The notes beneath the pieces are model-generated. The model was not told where the DNA came from. It made no database searches and worked only from the letters and a program-made list of their open reading frames with translations. This document shows, piece after piece, positions 1-8,625 of a stretch of 12,692 nt of DNA (the stretch's first letter is position 1; every line of letters begins with the position of its first letter). The position numbers were made by a program, and so were the translations under genes. Source of the stretch: JADFXI01 sp050011415 (GTDB lineage Bacteria; Nitrospirota; Thermodesulfovibrionia; Thermodesulfovibrionales; Dissulfurispiraceae); the NCBI GenBank assembly GCA_050011415.1, contig JBEKJD010000115.1:1-12692 (forward strand). The letters are read 5' to 3'.

Positions 1-1
1 C

Positions 2-2470
2 ATTCTGGGGGATTCCGCTAAAAAAGAAAGGTACGCCGGAGCCATGTGGGAGTATATGCCGTTTGTGCATGAGGCAAACAGTCTGGACGCTCAGAAGCTT
101 GCGATAGCTAATCTGATGGAAATGGCGCTTCTCCAAATACCTGAAGGTTATGCGTTCCAATTTATTACAGTATCGGACCGGAATGTCAGTTCGTTTCTTC
201 CCTTACCCTCCGATACATCCACCGGTTCCGGGGCGTATGGGGATGAGCCGGGTGCCATTGACACTCTTTATAATGAACAGGTGATGTTTCTCCACGAGAG
301 TTCGAAAACCGGACTTTGGGGCGGAAGGAGCGTATACCCAAGGACCATGCGGTTTTTCATAACAGTTTTTCACGTGCCCCGGAAGATTACGCTGGGAGAA
401 AGGTCGGTGAGCGCTATTGAAAGAGTAGAGCTGGAATCAACGACAATGGATATCGGTAAAAAAATACATGTTTTCAGCGGCAATATCACTTTGTTCGAGT
501 CTATGATGAAAAACAACGGGTTCAGCTTGCGCAGATGCGTACCCGGGGACCTTATCAGCTATTTTCATCAACACCTCCACAAGAATATGTTTAAAGATGG
601 GCTGGGTGCGCCTGAATACATACCTCAACTGGATTTGAGCAGGCAGTTATTCAGGACGTTTGTTTATACCGGTGATGCATTTGTCTATTCAGATGGTCAT
701 TACTACCGGACCAGCGCAGCGACAAATGCGCCCCAATATACGGCTCCCGGCATTATGTATAAGCTTATGGAAATACCCGGTGACATACATATATGCCTGA
801 CCGGTTTTGTCGAGGCGCAGGACAAAGAAAAGGGCGCACTCAAATGGAAAGGGAACTTTGCTTCATTTGGGCTGATGAATCCTTTCGGCAGAGAGGACAA
901 TGACAATTCAGCCATAGCAGCAGATATAGATGCGATCGAAAAGGATATGCTTGCAGGCAAAAAAGTATTCCATTTCTCTTTTTACGTTACAAATGCCGGT
1001 GAAACATACGACATAGCTAATAACTATGTACAGAAGGTCAAGGCCAAAATTGCAGAGATGGAAATACCAATGCTTGCGGACAACATTATATCTCAAAGCC
1101 TTTTTAAAAACTGTCTCCCTTTCCATTATGCCGCCCTTGATAACAGGAACCATCTGTCGCGGACATTTAAGCTGCCCTCACATTGTTTTGCGCAAATGGT
1201 CCCGGCAACCGGGGCATGGGTCGGCACGCAAAACCCCGGCATAATCGGGCTTTCAAGGACGTGCGAGCCGGTGTATCTCGATTTCTTCGACGGCACGGTG
1301 CCGCATTTTATTATTTCAGGTGAAACAGGCACAGGCAAGAGCGCTTTGCTTAATATGATGGCAGTCAGATTTTTAAAGCGGGGTGACAGGTTTTTTATTA
1401 TCGATATGATGGGTTCCTACAAAAAACTTTGCTCCCTGCTTCACGGCGAGTATATATCGTTTAGCCTTAACAACCCGGTATCTTACAATCCATTTGACTG
1501 CGGGCTTGACAAGGAGCGACTCCTGCTGTTGTCGAACTTTCTTTCATCAATCATGACGCGGAAGAATGAGGAATTGGCCCAGGCCGATATAGCCCTGATC
1601 GACAAGGCAATCGAGTTTACCTACGAAAAACTGGGGCATTACAACAGGACCCCGGAACTGGAGGATTTTAACAACGTACTGAAATCTCATTTTGGTCCAA
1701 AAGGACAATCTCTTTCCGAACGCCTCGCGTTTTATGTCGGTAAAGGGAAATATGCAAACTTCTTCAGAAGGTCTTCATTCAATGCAAATAGTCCTTTTAT
1801 AGTATTTGATATCGGAGGGTTAAAAGAATCCCCGGACCTTATGAGGGCAATGCTTTTTAATATTATGCTTGTCATTGGTGAGCAGGTGAAAAAATTACTC
1901 GGACGAAAATGGCTTCCGATTGATGAGGCACACCGGATATTCATTGAGTCTGTCGGAGCTGATTTTGTCGACAATGCGTTCAGAACATACCGGCATTACA
2001 ATACGGCTGTCGGCGTAATGACGCAAAAGGTTTCAGACCTCCTCAAAGCCGGAAAAGTGGGAGAAGTCTGCCTCTCCCAAGCGAACATCCAGATTTTTTT
2101 CCGTCAACCCAGCCTTAGTGTACTCGACGCCATGGGGTACCTGGGACTCTCGGAACCTGACGCATATACCACGGAGAGTTTAAAAAGTCTTATCGGATTT
2201 TACAGCGAGGCATTTATTCATATTAAAAGGCTAAGGGCAGGAGGATCGGGTAAAGGTGTAATAAGGTTTATGTCAACGCCGCTCAATTATGCCACCTTCA
2301 CCACTGACCCGCCTGATAAAGAGGCATATGCTGCAATCAGGGAGAAAATCGGGAAGAATATGTGCGGGGCATCCGAGGCCGAGATAGAAAGGGAAGCGAC
2401 AAGGGCTTTTGCGAAGGCATACCCTCATGGTGTTGTAGCAAGCTCAATTAACGCCGCAGATATATGGTAG
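2..2470 (+). CDS. TraC/VirB4-type conjugative transfer ATPase (5'-partial)
   Basis: This is the ATPase that powers assembly of the type IV secretion channel and pilus at the inner membrane. The frame is open to the left edge, and the first Met (base 44) already lies inside conserved N-terminal sequence, so I treat the gene as 5'-partial with 822 residues visible. By comparison with F-plasmid TraC (about 875 aa, from memory) roughly 60 N-terminal residues are missing. The first ~425 residues are the TraC-type N-terminal domain. A Walker A motif, GETGTGKS, lies at visible residues 440-447, followed by FIIDMMGSYKKL, like the 'FDMGDGYKSL' segment of TraC. Walker B (WLPIDEAH) has the catalytic Asp-Glu at about 641-642, followed by a TraC-like stretch on recognising rearranged tyrosines (YRHYNTAVGVMTQ). 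No frameshift is visible. It overlaps the coupling protein by 7 nt, consistent with one operon. The alternative, a generic VirB4/TrbE ATPase, would not change the role. The family call is firm; the exact subtype is less so. Confidence 0.9.
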   Translation: MLGDSAKKERYAGAMWEYMPFVHEANSLDAQKLAIANLMEMALLQIPEGYAFQFITVSDRNVSSFLPLPSDTSTGSGAYGDEPGAIDTLYNEQVMFLHESSKTGLWGGRSVYPRTMRFFITVFHVPRKITLGERSVSAIERVELESTTMDIGKKIHVFSGNITLFESMMKNNGFSLRRCVPGDLISYFHQHLHKNMFKDGLGAPEYIPQLDLSRQLFRTFVYTGDAFVYSDGHYYRTSAATNAPQYTAPGIMYKLMEIPGDIHICLTGFVEAQDKEKGALKWKGNFASFGLMNPFGREDNDNSAIAADIDAIEKDMLAGKKVFHFSFYVTNAGETYDIANNYVQKVKAKIAEMEIPMLADNIISQSLFKNCLPFHYAALDNRNHLSRTFKLPSHCFAQMVPATGAWVGTQNPGIIGLSRTCEPVYLDFFDGTVPHFIISGETGTGKSALLNMMAVRFLKRGDRFFIIDMMGSYKKLCSLLHGEYISFSLNNPVSYNPFDCGLDKERLLLLSNFLSSIMTRKNEELAQADIALIDKAIEFTYEKLGHYNRTPELEDFNNVLKSHFGPKGQSLSERLAFYVGKGKYANFFRRSSFNANSPFIVFDIGGLKESPDLMRAMLFNIMLVIGEQVKKLLGRKWLPIDEAHRIFIESVGADFVDNAFRTYRHYNTAVGVMTQKVSDLLKAGKVGEVCLSQANIQIFFRQPSLSVLDAMGYLGLSEPDAYTTESLKSLIGFYSEAFIHIKRLRAGGSGKGVIRFMSTPLNYATFTTDPPDKEAYAAIREKIGKNMCGASEAEIEREATRAFAKAYPHGVVASSINAADIW

Positions 2471-4308
2471 CGCTGACAGATATTGAGCGCGTATTGAATA
2501 CGGGTTTGCTTGCTGACATGGCCCTGTTGATCAAAAGAACACTTGGCCTGCAGGTAAGTCCCAGCCAGGTTATTGTGCTTTTATCGCTGGCTTTCCTGGC
2601 AATTTTTTTTATTATTGCATTTTATATAACAATTTATTCCCGCGGAAGAGTGCGCATAAAAGACAATCCTGCCACCTCGGGACGCTTTGCCACGCATCGG
2701 GAGATACTGTCAAGACTTGCCATTCCCGGTAGAATACGCACTTATGCTGTATGGGGATCGGGCGGCACTGCCGTGTTTTATGCTCTCGGCATAATCCCAT
2801 ATTACCTTGTAAATCATAGGATTGAGGTATCTCCGGTTTTGGCTGTTATGTCATTTGCAGCTTCGTTCGGTATCACATATCATCTTGTTGAGCAATCCGG
2901 ATTTATCGGTAAAAAGACCGGTGAAGACAATTTTTTTCAAATCGGCTCTTACAGAGGCAGAAGGATCGGGGTCAATAAGAAAAGAAGGCAGGAAGGGGTG
3001 TTGATTCCGGGTCCGCCTGGCTCGGGTAAAACGTCCGGTTTTCTGATAAGCAATATTATAAATGATTCTTTCAGTGATTGTTCTGTTTTCTGTGTTGATG
3101 TCAAGCCTGACGAAGACATTGTTGATATAGTAGGCCATGCATGGTGGGCAAGGGGCAGAAAGGTAATCAATTTTGATCCGTACAAATGGAAAATGCATTT
3201 CAATCCCCTGATGATTGTAGATAGCGATTTTTCAAGCCAGAAGACGCATGATGCCGTGAAAGAGATAATCAATGCGTTGTTCGGTAGCTACTTTGCCATG
3301 GTTGGCGAGGTGAGACCTGACACGGACCATTTTATAGGGAGAGAATACCGGTTAATATGGGTTGTTTTAATGGCGGTGCTTAAAATGTCTTCTGAATACA
3401 GGAATCTTACCACAGTGCTCGACGCAGTTAAACTTCCTCCTGATGAACTGATCAGGTTTATCGCAAGCACCGGGGACAGGTATATTATTGACGAGTTCAG
3501 GTTCTTTACGGATAGCACACCGCAGGAAAGAGTCAATTCCATGCAGGGCATCTATCGGAAGCTTCAGTTTATGGATGGGCCGACGTTGCGGCAATCACTT
3601 ATACGGAATGATTTCGATATGGAAATATTTTTCAACGAGCCCTGTCTTTTTGTAGTTAAAGCGGAAATGCACAGGGACGACATGAAAGTCATGGCAAGCA
3701 TGATAGCGCGCCTTCTCATACTGCGCGATTACGAAAAAGCGGCTGATGCCAATAAAAAGGGGCTGAAGCCCCGCCCTGTGTGGTTCTATCTTGACGAATT
3801 TGCACGCCTGAATCTGCCCAAAATTGATGAATTTGCCGCGACCGGAAGGTCTTCGGAGGCCGGGCTGATTATTTATGTGCAGGATAAAGCCGATATCGAA
3901 GGCATGATGAAAAAAATGAAGTCGGGCAGCGCCGAGTCCTTTATCTCCTCCTTAAGGACAATTATTGTATTGCCGGGTTGCTCTCACGAGATGTGCAGGG
4001 ACATATCTTTATGGCTGGGCGAGACTTCATTTAACTCTCCCATGAAGAGCAGGGGAGTTTTTGATTTTATTTCATTCAGGTATTATGAAAAGGCTGAAAA
4101 GGCCCCGCTGATAACGGCTGATAATATCCATTATATGGATGAAAATAAATGCCTGGTACTCGCAAAAGGGATCAGACCTTTTTTTGCCAAACAGCTTCCT
4201 TACTATAAAGACAGTAAATATAGGGACTTGCTCAATAGGCCGTTTATATTTTATATGCCTGAGAGTCCGACTGATATTAAAAAAGGAGAGATAGCGGATT
4301 TATTGTAA
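2464..4308 (+). CDS. VirD4/TraD-type type IV coupling protein
   Basis: This membrane ATPase recruits the relaxase-DNA complex to the conjugation channel and pumps DNA. The 614-aa protein has an N-terminal membrane region with hydrophobic segments at about 35-57, 98-116 and 122-141. A cytosolic RecA-like motor follows, with Walker A GPPGSGKT at 183-190 and Walker B FYLDEFAR with Asp444-Glu445. After Walker B comes LPKIDEFAATGRSSEAGLII..Q, the segment that in VirD4/TraG proteins carries the sensor glutamine. FNPL near residue 243 is also typical of the family. The length matches VirD4/TraG (about 600-700 aa). The ATG lies inside the upstream ATPase gene, whose TAG stop falls 4 bases after it. 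No Shine-Dalgarno is visible, so translational coupling is likely. The gene ends without the long acidic tail seen in F TraD. See the entry on the following gap for a possible lost tail. No relaxase gene is visible in this window. Confidence 0.9.
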   Translation: MVALTDIERVLNTGLLADMALLIKRTLGLQVSPSQVIVLLSLAFLAIFFIIAFYITIYSRGRVRIKDNPATSGRFATHREILSRLAIPGRIRTYAVWGSGGTAVFYALGIIPYYLVNHRIEVSPVLAVMSFAASFGITYHLVEQSGFIGKKTGEDNFFQIGSYRGRRIGVNKKRRQEGVLIPGPPGSGKTSGFLISNIINDSFSDCSVFCVDVKPDEDIVDIVGHAWWARGRKVINFDPYKWKMHFNPLMIVDSDFSSQKTHDAVKEIINALFGSYFAMVGEVRPDTDHFIGREYRLIWVVLMAVLKMSSEYRNLTTVLDAVKLPPDELIRFIASTGDRYIIDEFRFFTDSTPQERVNSMQGIYRKLQFMDGPTLRQSLIRNDFDMEIFFNEPCLFVVKAEMHRDDMKVMASMIARLLILRDYEKAADANKKGLKPRPVWFYLDEFARLNLPKIDEFAATGRSSEAGLIIYVQDKADIEGMMKKMKSGSAESFISSLRTIIVLPGCSHEMCRDISLWLGETSFNSPMKSRGVFDFISFRYYEKAEKAPLITADNIHYMDENKCLVLAKGIRPFFAKQLPYYKDSKYRDLLNRPFIFYMPESPTDIKKGEIADLL

Positions 4309-4353
4309 GAAAGACCGTCCGTCGTTCAGTGCCACTTGAGAAAACTCGTATAG

Positions 4354-4476
4354 TCTGAAAGCAGGAGGACAATTCCTGAAACCGGGCAGGATGAAAAAGC
4401 GACAACACAGACGGAGGGGACAGGCAAAATAGGTTTTCTACATGAAACAACCGAATTCCCAATGGATAGTCTATGA
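4354..4476 (+). other. Gap with strong Shine-Dalgarno and short open frame, possible small ORF
   Basis: The 164 nt between the coupling protein and the next gene hold a perfect AGGAGG at 4363-4368 with no ATG, GTG or TTG at normal spacing. A frame open from 4354 ends with TGA at 4474-4476, which overlaps the ATG of the next gene as ATGA, a common translational-coupling arrangement. Its start would have to be non-standard (ATT at 4372), and the peptide would be about 34 mostly polar residues. In another frame, CTG at 4376, 7 nt after AGGAGG, would give an 18-residue basic peptide ending at 4432. The first frame is also the frame of the upstream coupling protein, after its TAA and a further in-frame TAG at 4351. 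It could therefore be a decayed C-terminal tail of that protein. I cannot decide among these, and none is a confident gene. Confidence 0.2.
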
Positions 4477-5234
4477 GAATCGAGAAGATAACAGAACGGG
4501 ATTATGAAATATTGAAGCATCTTTCATATGGACCCAGCAATATTATTTCCATAGGGAAAAAATTTTTTCTGAAACATGACGCTTCAAAAGAATTTTCCAA
4601 ATATACGTGGAGACGGTTGGCGCAGTTGGAAAACGCCGGCCTCATCCAGTGCAGGAAAGTTGACAGGCACGACAGTCCTATTGTTGTGCTGCAAAAGGCC
4701 GGCGCCCATGAGGTTGCACTAAAGTATGGATTTGAAATCGAAAACATGCGGTATGTGTTTCCCAGGACTATCGAACTAATGCACGAACTCATGGTTGCCT
4801 CTACCGTGCGCAAAATCGTAGAAGAGGCTGAGGTGCATAATCTCTATAAAATAGAATATATCCACACGGAGTATTACACACGGAAGGCATTTGGAAGACG
4901 CTCCCATTTCCCTGACTTTAGAGTCAGGATAGTTCCTTATAAAGGGGAAGCATATACTTTTGACGTTGAAATAGATGCAGCCAATATGGGCAGGTCAAAG
5001 GTTTTTGAGAAAGTATCGTCATTCAGAAATTATGTCCTGATGGTGGCGCCTAATGGAGAGCGTCTCCGGCGGATATTCCAGTATTTGCAGAATGATATGG
5101 CAAAGAAACAGGCAATCCTTCCGCCCATCTCCTTTGTCCTGTGGTCCCATTTCCTGGTGAATGGATGCCGATTCAGCGAGGTGATACAGTTCCCCTCGGG
5201 TGACAGAGGGGTTCTACCGATTTCCATTAATTAA
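4473..5234 (+). CDS. Replication-relaxation (Replic_Relax/MobC-like) family protein
   Basis: This is a probable DNA-processing accessory protein of the mobile element. The 253 residues divide into an N-terminal winged-helix-like region (about 8-85: helices around 'ERDYEILKHL' and 'YTWRRLAQLENAGLI', then a beta wing and 'VLQKAGAHEVAL') and a C-terminal alpha/beta domain. In the second part I see HEL at 104-106, matching the His-x-Leu helix of Replic_Relax proteins, then PD (147-148), FDVEID (163-168) and KVFEKVSSFRNY (176-187). The order PD...(D/E)xE...K resembles a PD-(D/E)xK nuclease-like core, as seen in this family. Members are found beside relaxases and T4SS genes in conjugative elements and are linked to plasmid relaxation or mobilisation. 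No Shine-Dalgarno is seen at the ATG; the ATGA overlap with the upstream short frame may supply coupling. Its TAA overlaps the stop of the convergent large gene. The family assignment comes from motif pattern alone, and the molecular activity is inferred. Confidence 0.6.
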   Translation: MRIEKITERDYEILKHLSYGPSNIISIGKKFFLKHDASKEFSKYTWRRLAQLENAGLIQCRKVDRHDSPIVVLQKAGAHEVALKYGFEIENMRYVFPRTIELMHELMVASTVRKIVEEAEVHNLYKIEYIHTEYYTRKAFGRRSHFPDFRVRIVPYKGEAYTFDVEIDAANMGRSKVFEKVSSFRNYVLMVAPNGERLRRIFQYLQNDMAKKQAILPPISFVLWSHFLVNGCRFSEVIQFPSGDRGVLPISIN

Positions 5235-8200
5235 GGAGAGCTACAGGTCCCCAAGCAGTTTTCCCATGTTGATATACATACATTAATACAATTGCTTTGG
5301 TCTATGAGACTGCCTGTATCACAGCCTGCTGTGCAATTTTCATATTGTGGATAACAATCTTGACAACTTACGGTGGTCGTAGTCATTGTTGTGGTAGTGG
5401 TCGGAGTTGTCGTGGTACTGGTTGCCGTGGTCGTAGTCATTGATGTCGTAGTGGTTGCTGTTGTCGTCGCACTCGTAGTCGTTGAGGGTGCAGTGGTCGT
5501 CGTTGTCGTGGTACTGGTAGATGTGGTTGTGGTCGTTGATGTAGTAATAGTTGTAGTTGTTGTTGTCGTCGTCGTGACTGTCACTGAGGTCGTCGTGCAC
5601 GGATCAGCACCTATCAAATCTACAGCACAGACCGGGAAAAAATATGTTGTTGTTTCTTCGACAGCGGGACATGTGCCGGTTAAATTTCCATTCAAATCCA
5701 CAACCGTGCCAAGGGGGGGCGCTCCTTCCGCAAAAGAGGGAGATTTAAAATAATAAGGAGGTACCCCTCCGGTTGCTGTGGCTACTGGGGTGGTAAAAGT
5801 CTGTCCGGCCACGCATGCTCCCGCAATAGGTATAGTTGTGGGAGGAGGCAGTACGGTAGTAGCAGTCCACTGGATAGCTTGTGACAGGTTTTTACTGTCC
5901 CTGCAGGTCACGGAAAAAGGTGCAGTTATACTCATAGTTGACCCGCTAACCAGAAGCGGTGGTGTCCATGCAAGTACCCAATTACCTCCTGTGCCGCCCT
6001 GCTGACTCAGCGTCATCCCGCTTGGCAATTGTGATCCCTGTGTTACCGCGCAAAAATACGGCGGAGTGCCTCCTTTAAGTGGTATTATGAAAGAACCGGA
6101 TTGACCTTGAGTCCAGGCCGGCAATGCAGTCGCAGCAATATAGAATGTACTGCCTGCAGGATTGATATTAACCGGTATGGTAGAAATACTCATGCCGGCC
6201 AGATTGGTTAGATTGTTGCCGGAGGCAATAAAAGTATTTATAGCAGCCTGTAAAGCCGCTGTTCCGGCTGTTGGCGGCAATGTTAGAACTCCTCCAGTAA
6301 TCGTCGGAACTGAGATCGGGTTGCTGCCCAAGCCGTCTAAGATTCCGTCTTCCATATCCGTTGCCAAGGCTGCAGCAAGGTCTATCGGGCGAACATTCAG
6401 ATTCACGGCTTCTTGCGTAATTCCCGCAAGGACCAATCCATAATTCCTCTGTTCTCGATTGGCAGTCTGAATCTGTGTCGCGTCATCTGCTGCTACAGGA
6501 AGGGTCCCCAAAATGTCTGACAGGCTATATTGTTGAGCAACGCCAACATTGGAAGCATCGACTGCTGTTGCCAGTGCCATACCAGAGGCCATCAGCACTC
6601 TGGCACGAGTTGCAGCCATATGAGTCAGAGGTGTAACAGTAGCCAGAGTGGCGCCGGCGGGCAACACGGCTGTTAATTTATCGGTGGATAAAAGAGCATC
6701 AACGGCGCCCGTCACTTCATTCACATAAGAGCCACCCGATGCTTCGGCCAGGAATGGAGCAGTTGGGGCTGATGTCATTGTAACGGAATAGTTACCCCTG
6801 CTATCCGTGGTCGTATTCCCCAGCAATGAACCATTGGAACCATCGGTATTCAGAGCAAAGAAATTAACGGTTGAACCAGTTATAGGTCCCTTTGCTACGT
6901 TGCCCGCTATCACTGTGCTCGGCACAAGCGATACATTGGCAGTAGCTGTTGTTCCGCATGAAAGCAGCGCTGTTGTTGTCTGTGCAGTATACCCTGCTGC
7001 CGTAACGCTTATTGTTATCTGGTTCGTCTGGTTCTGGGTCGATGACAGCCCTGTAAAGTAGGCTATGCCTGTTGTATCTGTTGTCGCAGTCTGTGTACCT
7101 GCTGTTACTGTTGTCCCCTGGATTGGGTTACCAGTTGACGAGTCTGTCACTGTCACATTGACTGCTGCTGTCGTGCATATTATTGCTGCTGATTGAATTA
7201 TCATGTTCCTGACAGTCACTGCACCATTGCTTATTGTTAGTGTGCCATTAATTATTGAATTTGAGCTGTTGATTGAAAAGCTGCTGTCATACCCACCTAT
7301 AAGGGCAACTGATACATTGTCGTTGAAATTATCATTTTCCGCGTATGGACCTGTCTGAACCTCAATAGTATTATCGTTTCCGCAAGCGGTATAGCCACTT
7401 TGAATTGTGGAATATGTTCCTGAGCTTCCTACCTGGATGGTCTTGCCGGAAGTCTGTCCTATTGTTGTAGTAGATGATGAAGAAGTAGTTGTCGTTGATG
7501 TAGTAGTTGTAGTTGATATTAGAGCAAAAGTGACCGTTACGTTCCTGTTCCCTGTCATTGTCACTGTGCAACTGTTGCCAATCTGACTCGTGCTGTCACA
7601 ACCTGCCCAACTTGTAAATGTTGAGTCGGAATCAGCAGTAGCAGTCACCGTTACTCCTGCGCCGCTAATGTATAAAGCCGTGCCTGTACTGCCGCTCCAA
7701 CTTATCGTCCCCGCGCTCGGCGTCACATTTCCAGTTCCAGTTCCTGCCTCCGTTATTGTTAAAGATTGAGGGGCAGGGTTAAACTTCTGGATTCCATTCC
7801 CCCCATAATCAGCTACATAAACATTCCCGAAACCGTCCACCGCTGCGCCCCACGGTTCTTCAAACTGTCCGTAGCCTGAGCCTTCAGAACCCCACTGCGT
7901 CAAATAGTTACCGAATGAATCAAACTTCTGAACAGAGGCCCTCCACCGATCAAGCGCATAAACATTGCTGTAACTGTCTACCGTCACGCCATTCAACCCT
8001 TCAAACTGTCCGTTGCCTGAGGATCCCTCAGAACCCCACTGCATAAGATAGTTGCCGCTTGAATCGAATTTCTGAATGCGATAGTTTTGAGAATCAGCAA
8101 CATAAACATTGCCGTAGGAGTCTACTGCCACGCCGAAAGGTTGATTAAACTGACCATTGCCGGAACCATAAAAGCCCCACTGTGTCAGGTAGTTGCCGTT

Positions 8201-8464
8201 TGAATCAAACTTCTGAATGCGGTAGTTAAATGTATCGGCGACATAGACATTGCCGGAGGAGTCAACCGCCACGCCGGACGGATTGTCAAACTGCCCATTG
8301 CCTGATCCTGGGGAGCCCCACTGAGCAACACATTGATAATTATCCGCTAAAACTATTTCTGTACGGATGCAAAAGACTGTTAACAGTGCAAACAGAACTA
8401 CCATAATCCAAAAGTAAAATCTGGTTTGAAATAATCTCATGAAGTTTCGGCAGTTTTTGTCCAT
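5231..8464 (-). CDS. Large exported multidomain NHL-repeat protein with 8-Cys tail
   Basis: This 1077-aa exported, probably surface-associated protein is of unknown function. I chose the ATG at 8464 because GAGGAAGGA (8479-8471) lies 6 nt upstream and it gives a typical signal sequence: basic start, hydrophobic 17-33, cleavage likely after VLA at residue 40. The longer TTG start at 8566 has no ribosome-binding site. Domains in order: four NHL repeats (44-232); a divergent InlB-B-like repeat ending CTVTMTGNRNVTVTF (233-317); a short Thr/Ser linker (318-334); a beta-helix-like segment containing LIGGYDSSF (335-424); an Ig or carboxypeptidase-regulatory-like beta domain (425-515); a conserved domain beginning GNVAKGPITG with an alpha-helical middle (516-771); Ig-like domains with GGTPPYF and GGVPPYYF motifs (772-963); a 69-residue Thr-rich stalk (964-1032); and a 45-residue Cys-rich tail. 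Such architectures suggest binding of other proteins or glycans. It lies convergent to the transfer genes and is probably cargo, not part of the channel. Confidence 0.85.
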   Translation of the reverse strand: MDKNCRNFMRLFQTRFYFWIMVVLFALLTVFCIRTEIVLADNYQCVAQWGSPGSGNGQFDNPSGVAVDSSGNVYVADTFNYRIQKFDSNGNYLTQWGFYGSGNGQFNQPFGVAVDSYGNVYVADSQNYRIQKFDSSGNYLMQWGSEGSSGNGQFEGLNGVTVDSYSNVYALDRWRASVQKFDSFGNYLTQWGSEGSGYGQFEEPWGAAVDGFGNVYVADYGGNGIQKFNPAPQSLTITEAGTGTGNVTPSAGTISWSGSTGTALYISGAGVTVTATADSDSTFTSWAGCDSTSQIGNSCTVTMTGNRNVTVTFALISTTTTTSTTTTSSSSTTTIGQTSGKTIQVGSSGTYSTIQSGYTACGNDNTIEVQTGPYAENDNFNDNVSVALIGGYDSSFSINSSNSIINGTLTISNGAVTVRNMIIQSAAIICTTAAVNVTVTDSSTGNPIQGTTVTAGTQTATTDTTGIAYFTGLSSTQNQTNQITISVTAAGYTAQTTTALLSCGTTATANVSLVPSTVIAGNVAKGPITGSTVNFFALNTDGSNGSLLGNTTTDSRGNYSVTMTSAPTAPFLAEASGGSYVNEVTGAVDALLSTDKLTAVLPAGATLATVTPLTHMAATRARVLMASGMALATAVDASNVGVAQQYSLSDILGTLPVAADDATQIQTANREQRNYGLVLAGITQEAVNLNVRPIDLAAALATDMEDGILDGLGSNPISVPTITGGVLTLPPTAGTAALQAAINTFIASGNNLTNLAGMSISTIPVNINPAGSTFYIAATALPAWTQGQSGSFIIPLKGGTPPYFCAVTQGSQLPSGMTLSQQGGTGGNWVLAWTPPLLVSGSTMSITAPFSVTCRDSKNLSQAIQWTATTVLPPPTTIPIAGACVAGQTFTTPVATATGGVPPYYFKSPSFAEGAPPLGTVVDLNGNLTGTCPAVEETTTYFFPVCAVDLIGADPCTTTSVTVTTTTTTTTTITTSTTTTTSTSTTTTTTTAPSTTTSATTTATTTTSMTTTTATSTTTTPTTTTTMTTTTVSCQDCYPQYENCTAGCDTGSLIDQSNCINVCISTWENCLGTCSSP
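5369..5575 (-). repeat. Thr-rich low-complexity stalk region
   Basis: Sixty-nine codons of the large exported protein are almost all Thr (ACN), with scattered Ser, Ala, Pro, Met and Ile. On the + strand this reads as a GTN-rich tract. The third codon position varies freely, so the tract looks kept at protein level and not like a recent slippage expansion. Such stalks usually act as extended, often glycosylated, linkers that hold a terminal domain away from the cell. Here it separates the Ig-like region from the Cys-rich tail. Confidence 0.85.
7769..8335 (-). repeat. Tandem NHL repeats, about 141-nt period
   Basis: Four tandem units encode NHL beta-propeller blades at residues 49-95, 96-142, 143-190 and 191-232 of the large protein, each of the form WGxxGSGNGQF...GVAVDSxGNVYVAD...IQKFD. 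The first two are nearly identical. The third is degenerate (ALDRWRASV where VADTFNYRI is expected) and the fourth is short. The near-identity of neighbouring units suggests recent duplication or gene conversion. Confidence 0.9.
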
Positions 8465-8470
8465 GCAAGG

Positions 8471-8479
8471 TCCTTCCTC
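8471..8479 (-). promoter_or_regulatory. Shine-Dalgarno that decides the start of the large - strand gene
   Basis: Read on the - strand the sequence is GAGGAAGGA, ending 6 nt before the ATG at 8464. It favours this start over the upstream in-frame TTG at 8566 and places the hydrophobic signal segment 16 residues from the N-terminus. Confidence 0.7.
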
Positions 8480-8596
8480 TATATGCTGCGTAAAACTCTT
8501 TATCCAGTCATCACTCTGTCTGCATATGCCCGAGTCGGCCTCAACAAGAATCTGAAATTTGTTCAAGTTGTTAAATACTTTTTAATTCCTATACGT

Positions 8597-8625
8597 AGAA
8601 TATTATCCTTATAGAGGGATGTCAA
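8597..8625 (-). promoter_or_regulatory. Predicted sigma70-type promoter for the large exported protein
   Basis: On the - strand, a perfect -35 TTGACA (8625-8620) is followed after 17 nt by TATTCT (8602-8597), a 4-of-6 match to TATAAT. Transcription would begin near 8590, giving a leader of about 126 nt before the chosen ATG at 8464. A second possible -10, GATAAT, sits only 12 nt from the -35 and is badly spaced. Confidence 0.5.

Noticed and set aside
4391..4432. ATG-started 13-residue basic peptide in the gap after the coupling protein
   Set aside because: The ATG lies 22 nt from AGGAGG and the peptide is too short to support as a gene.
5373..5753. Long Val-rich open frame on the + strand opposite the Thr-rich stalk
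   Set aside because: It is the mirror of the ACN-rich coding tract (GTN codons) and has no ribosome-binding site or domain.
8465..8566. Longer start (TTG 8566) for the large exported protein
   Set aside because: No Shine-Dalgarno before it, and it would bury the signal sequence behind 34 extra polar residues; ATG 8464 has a strong site.
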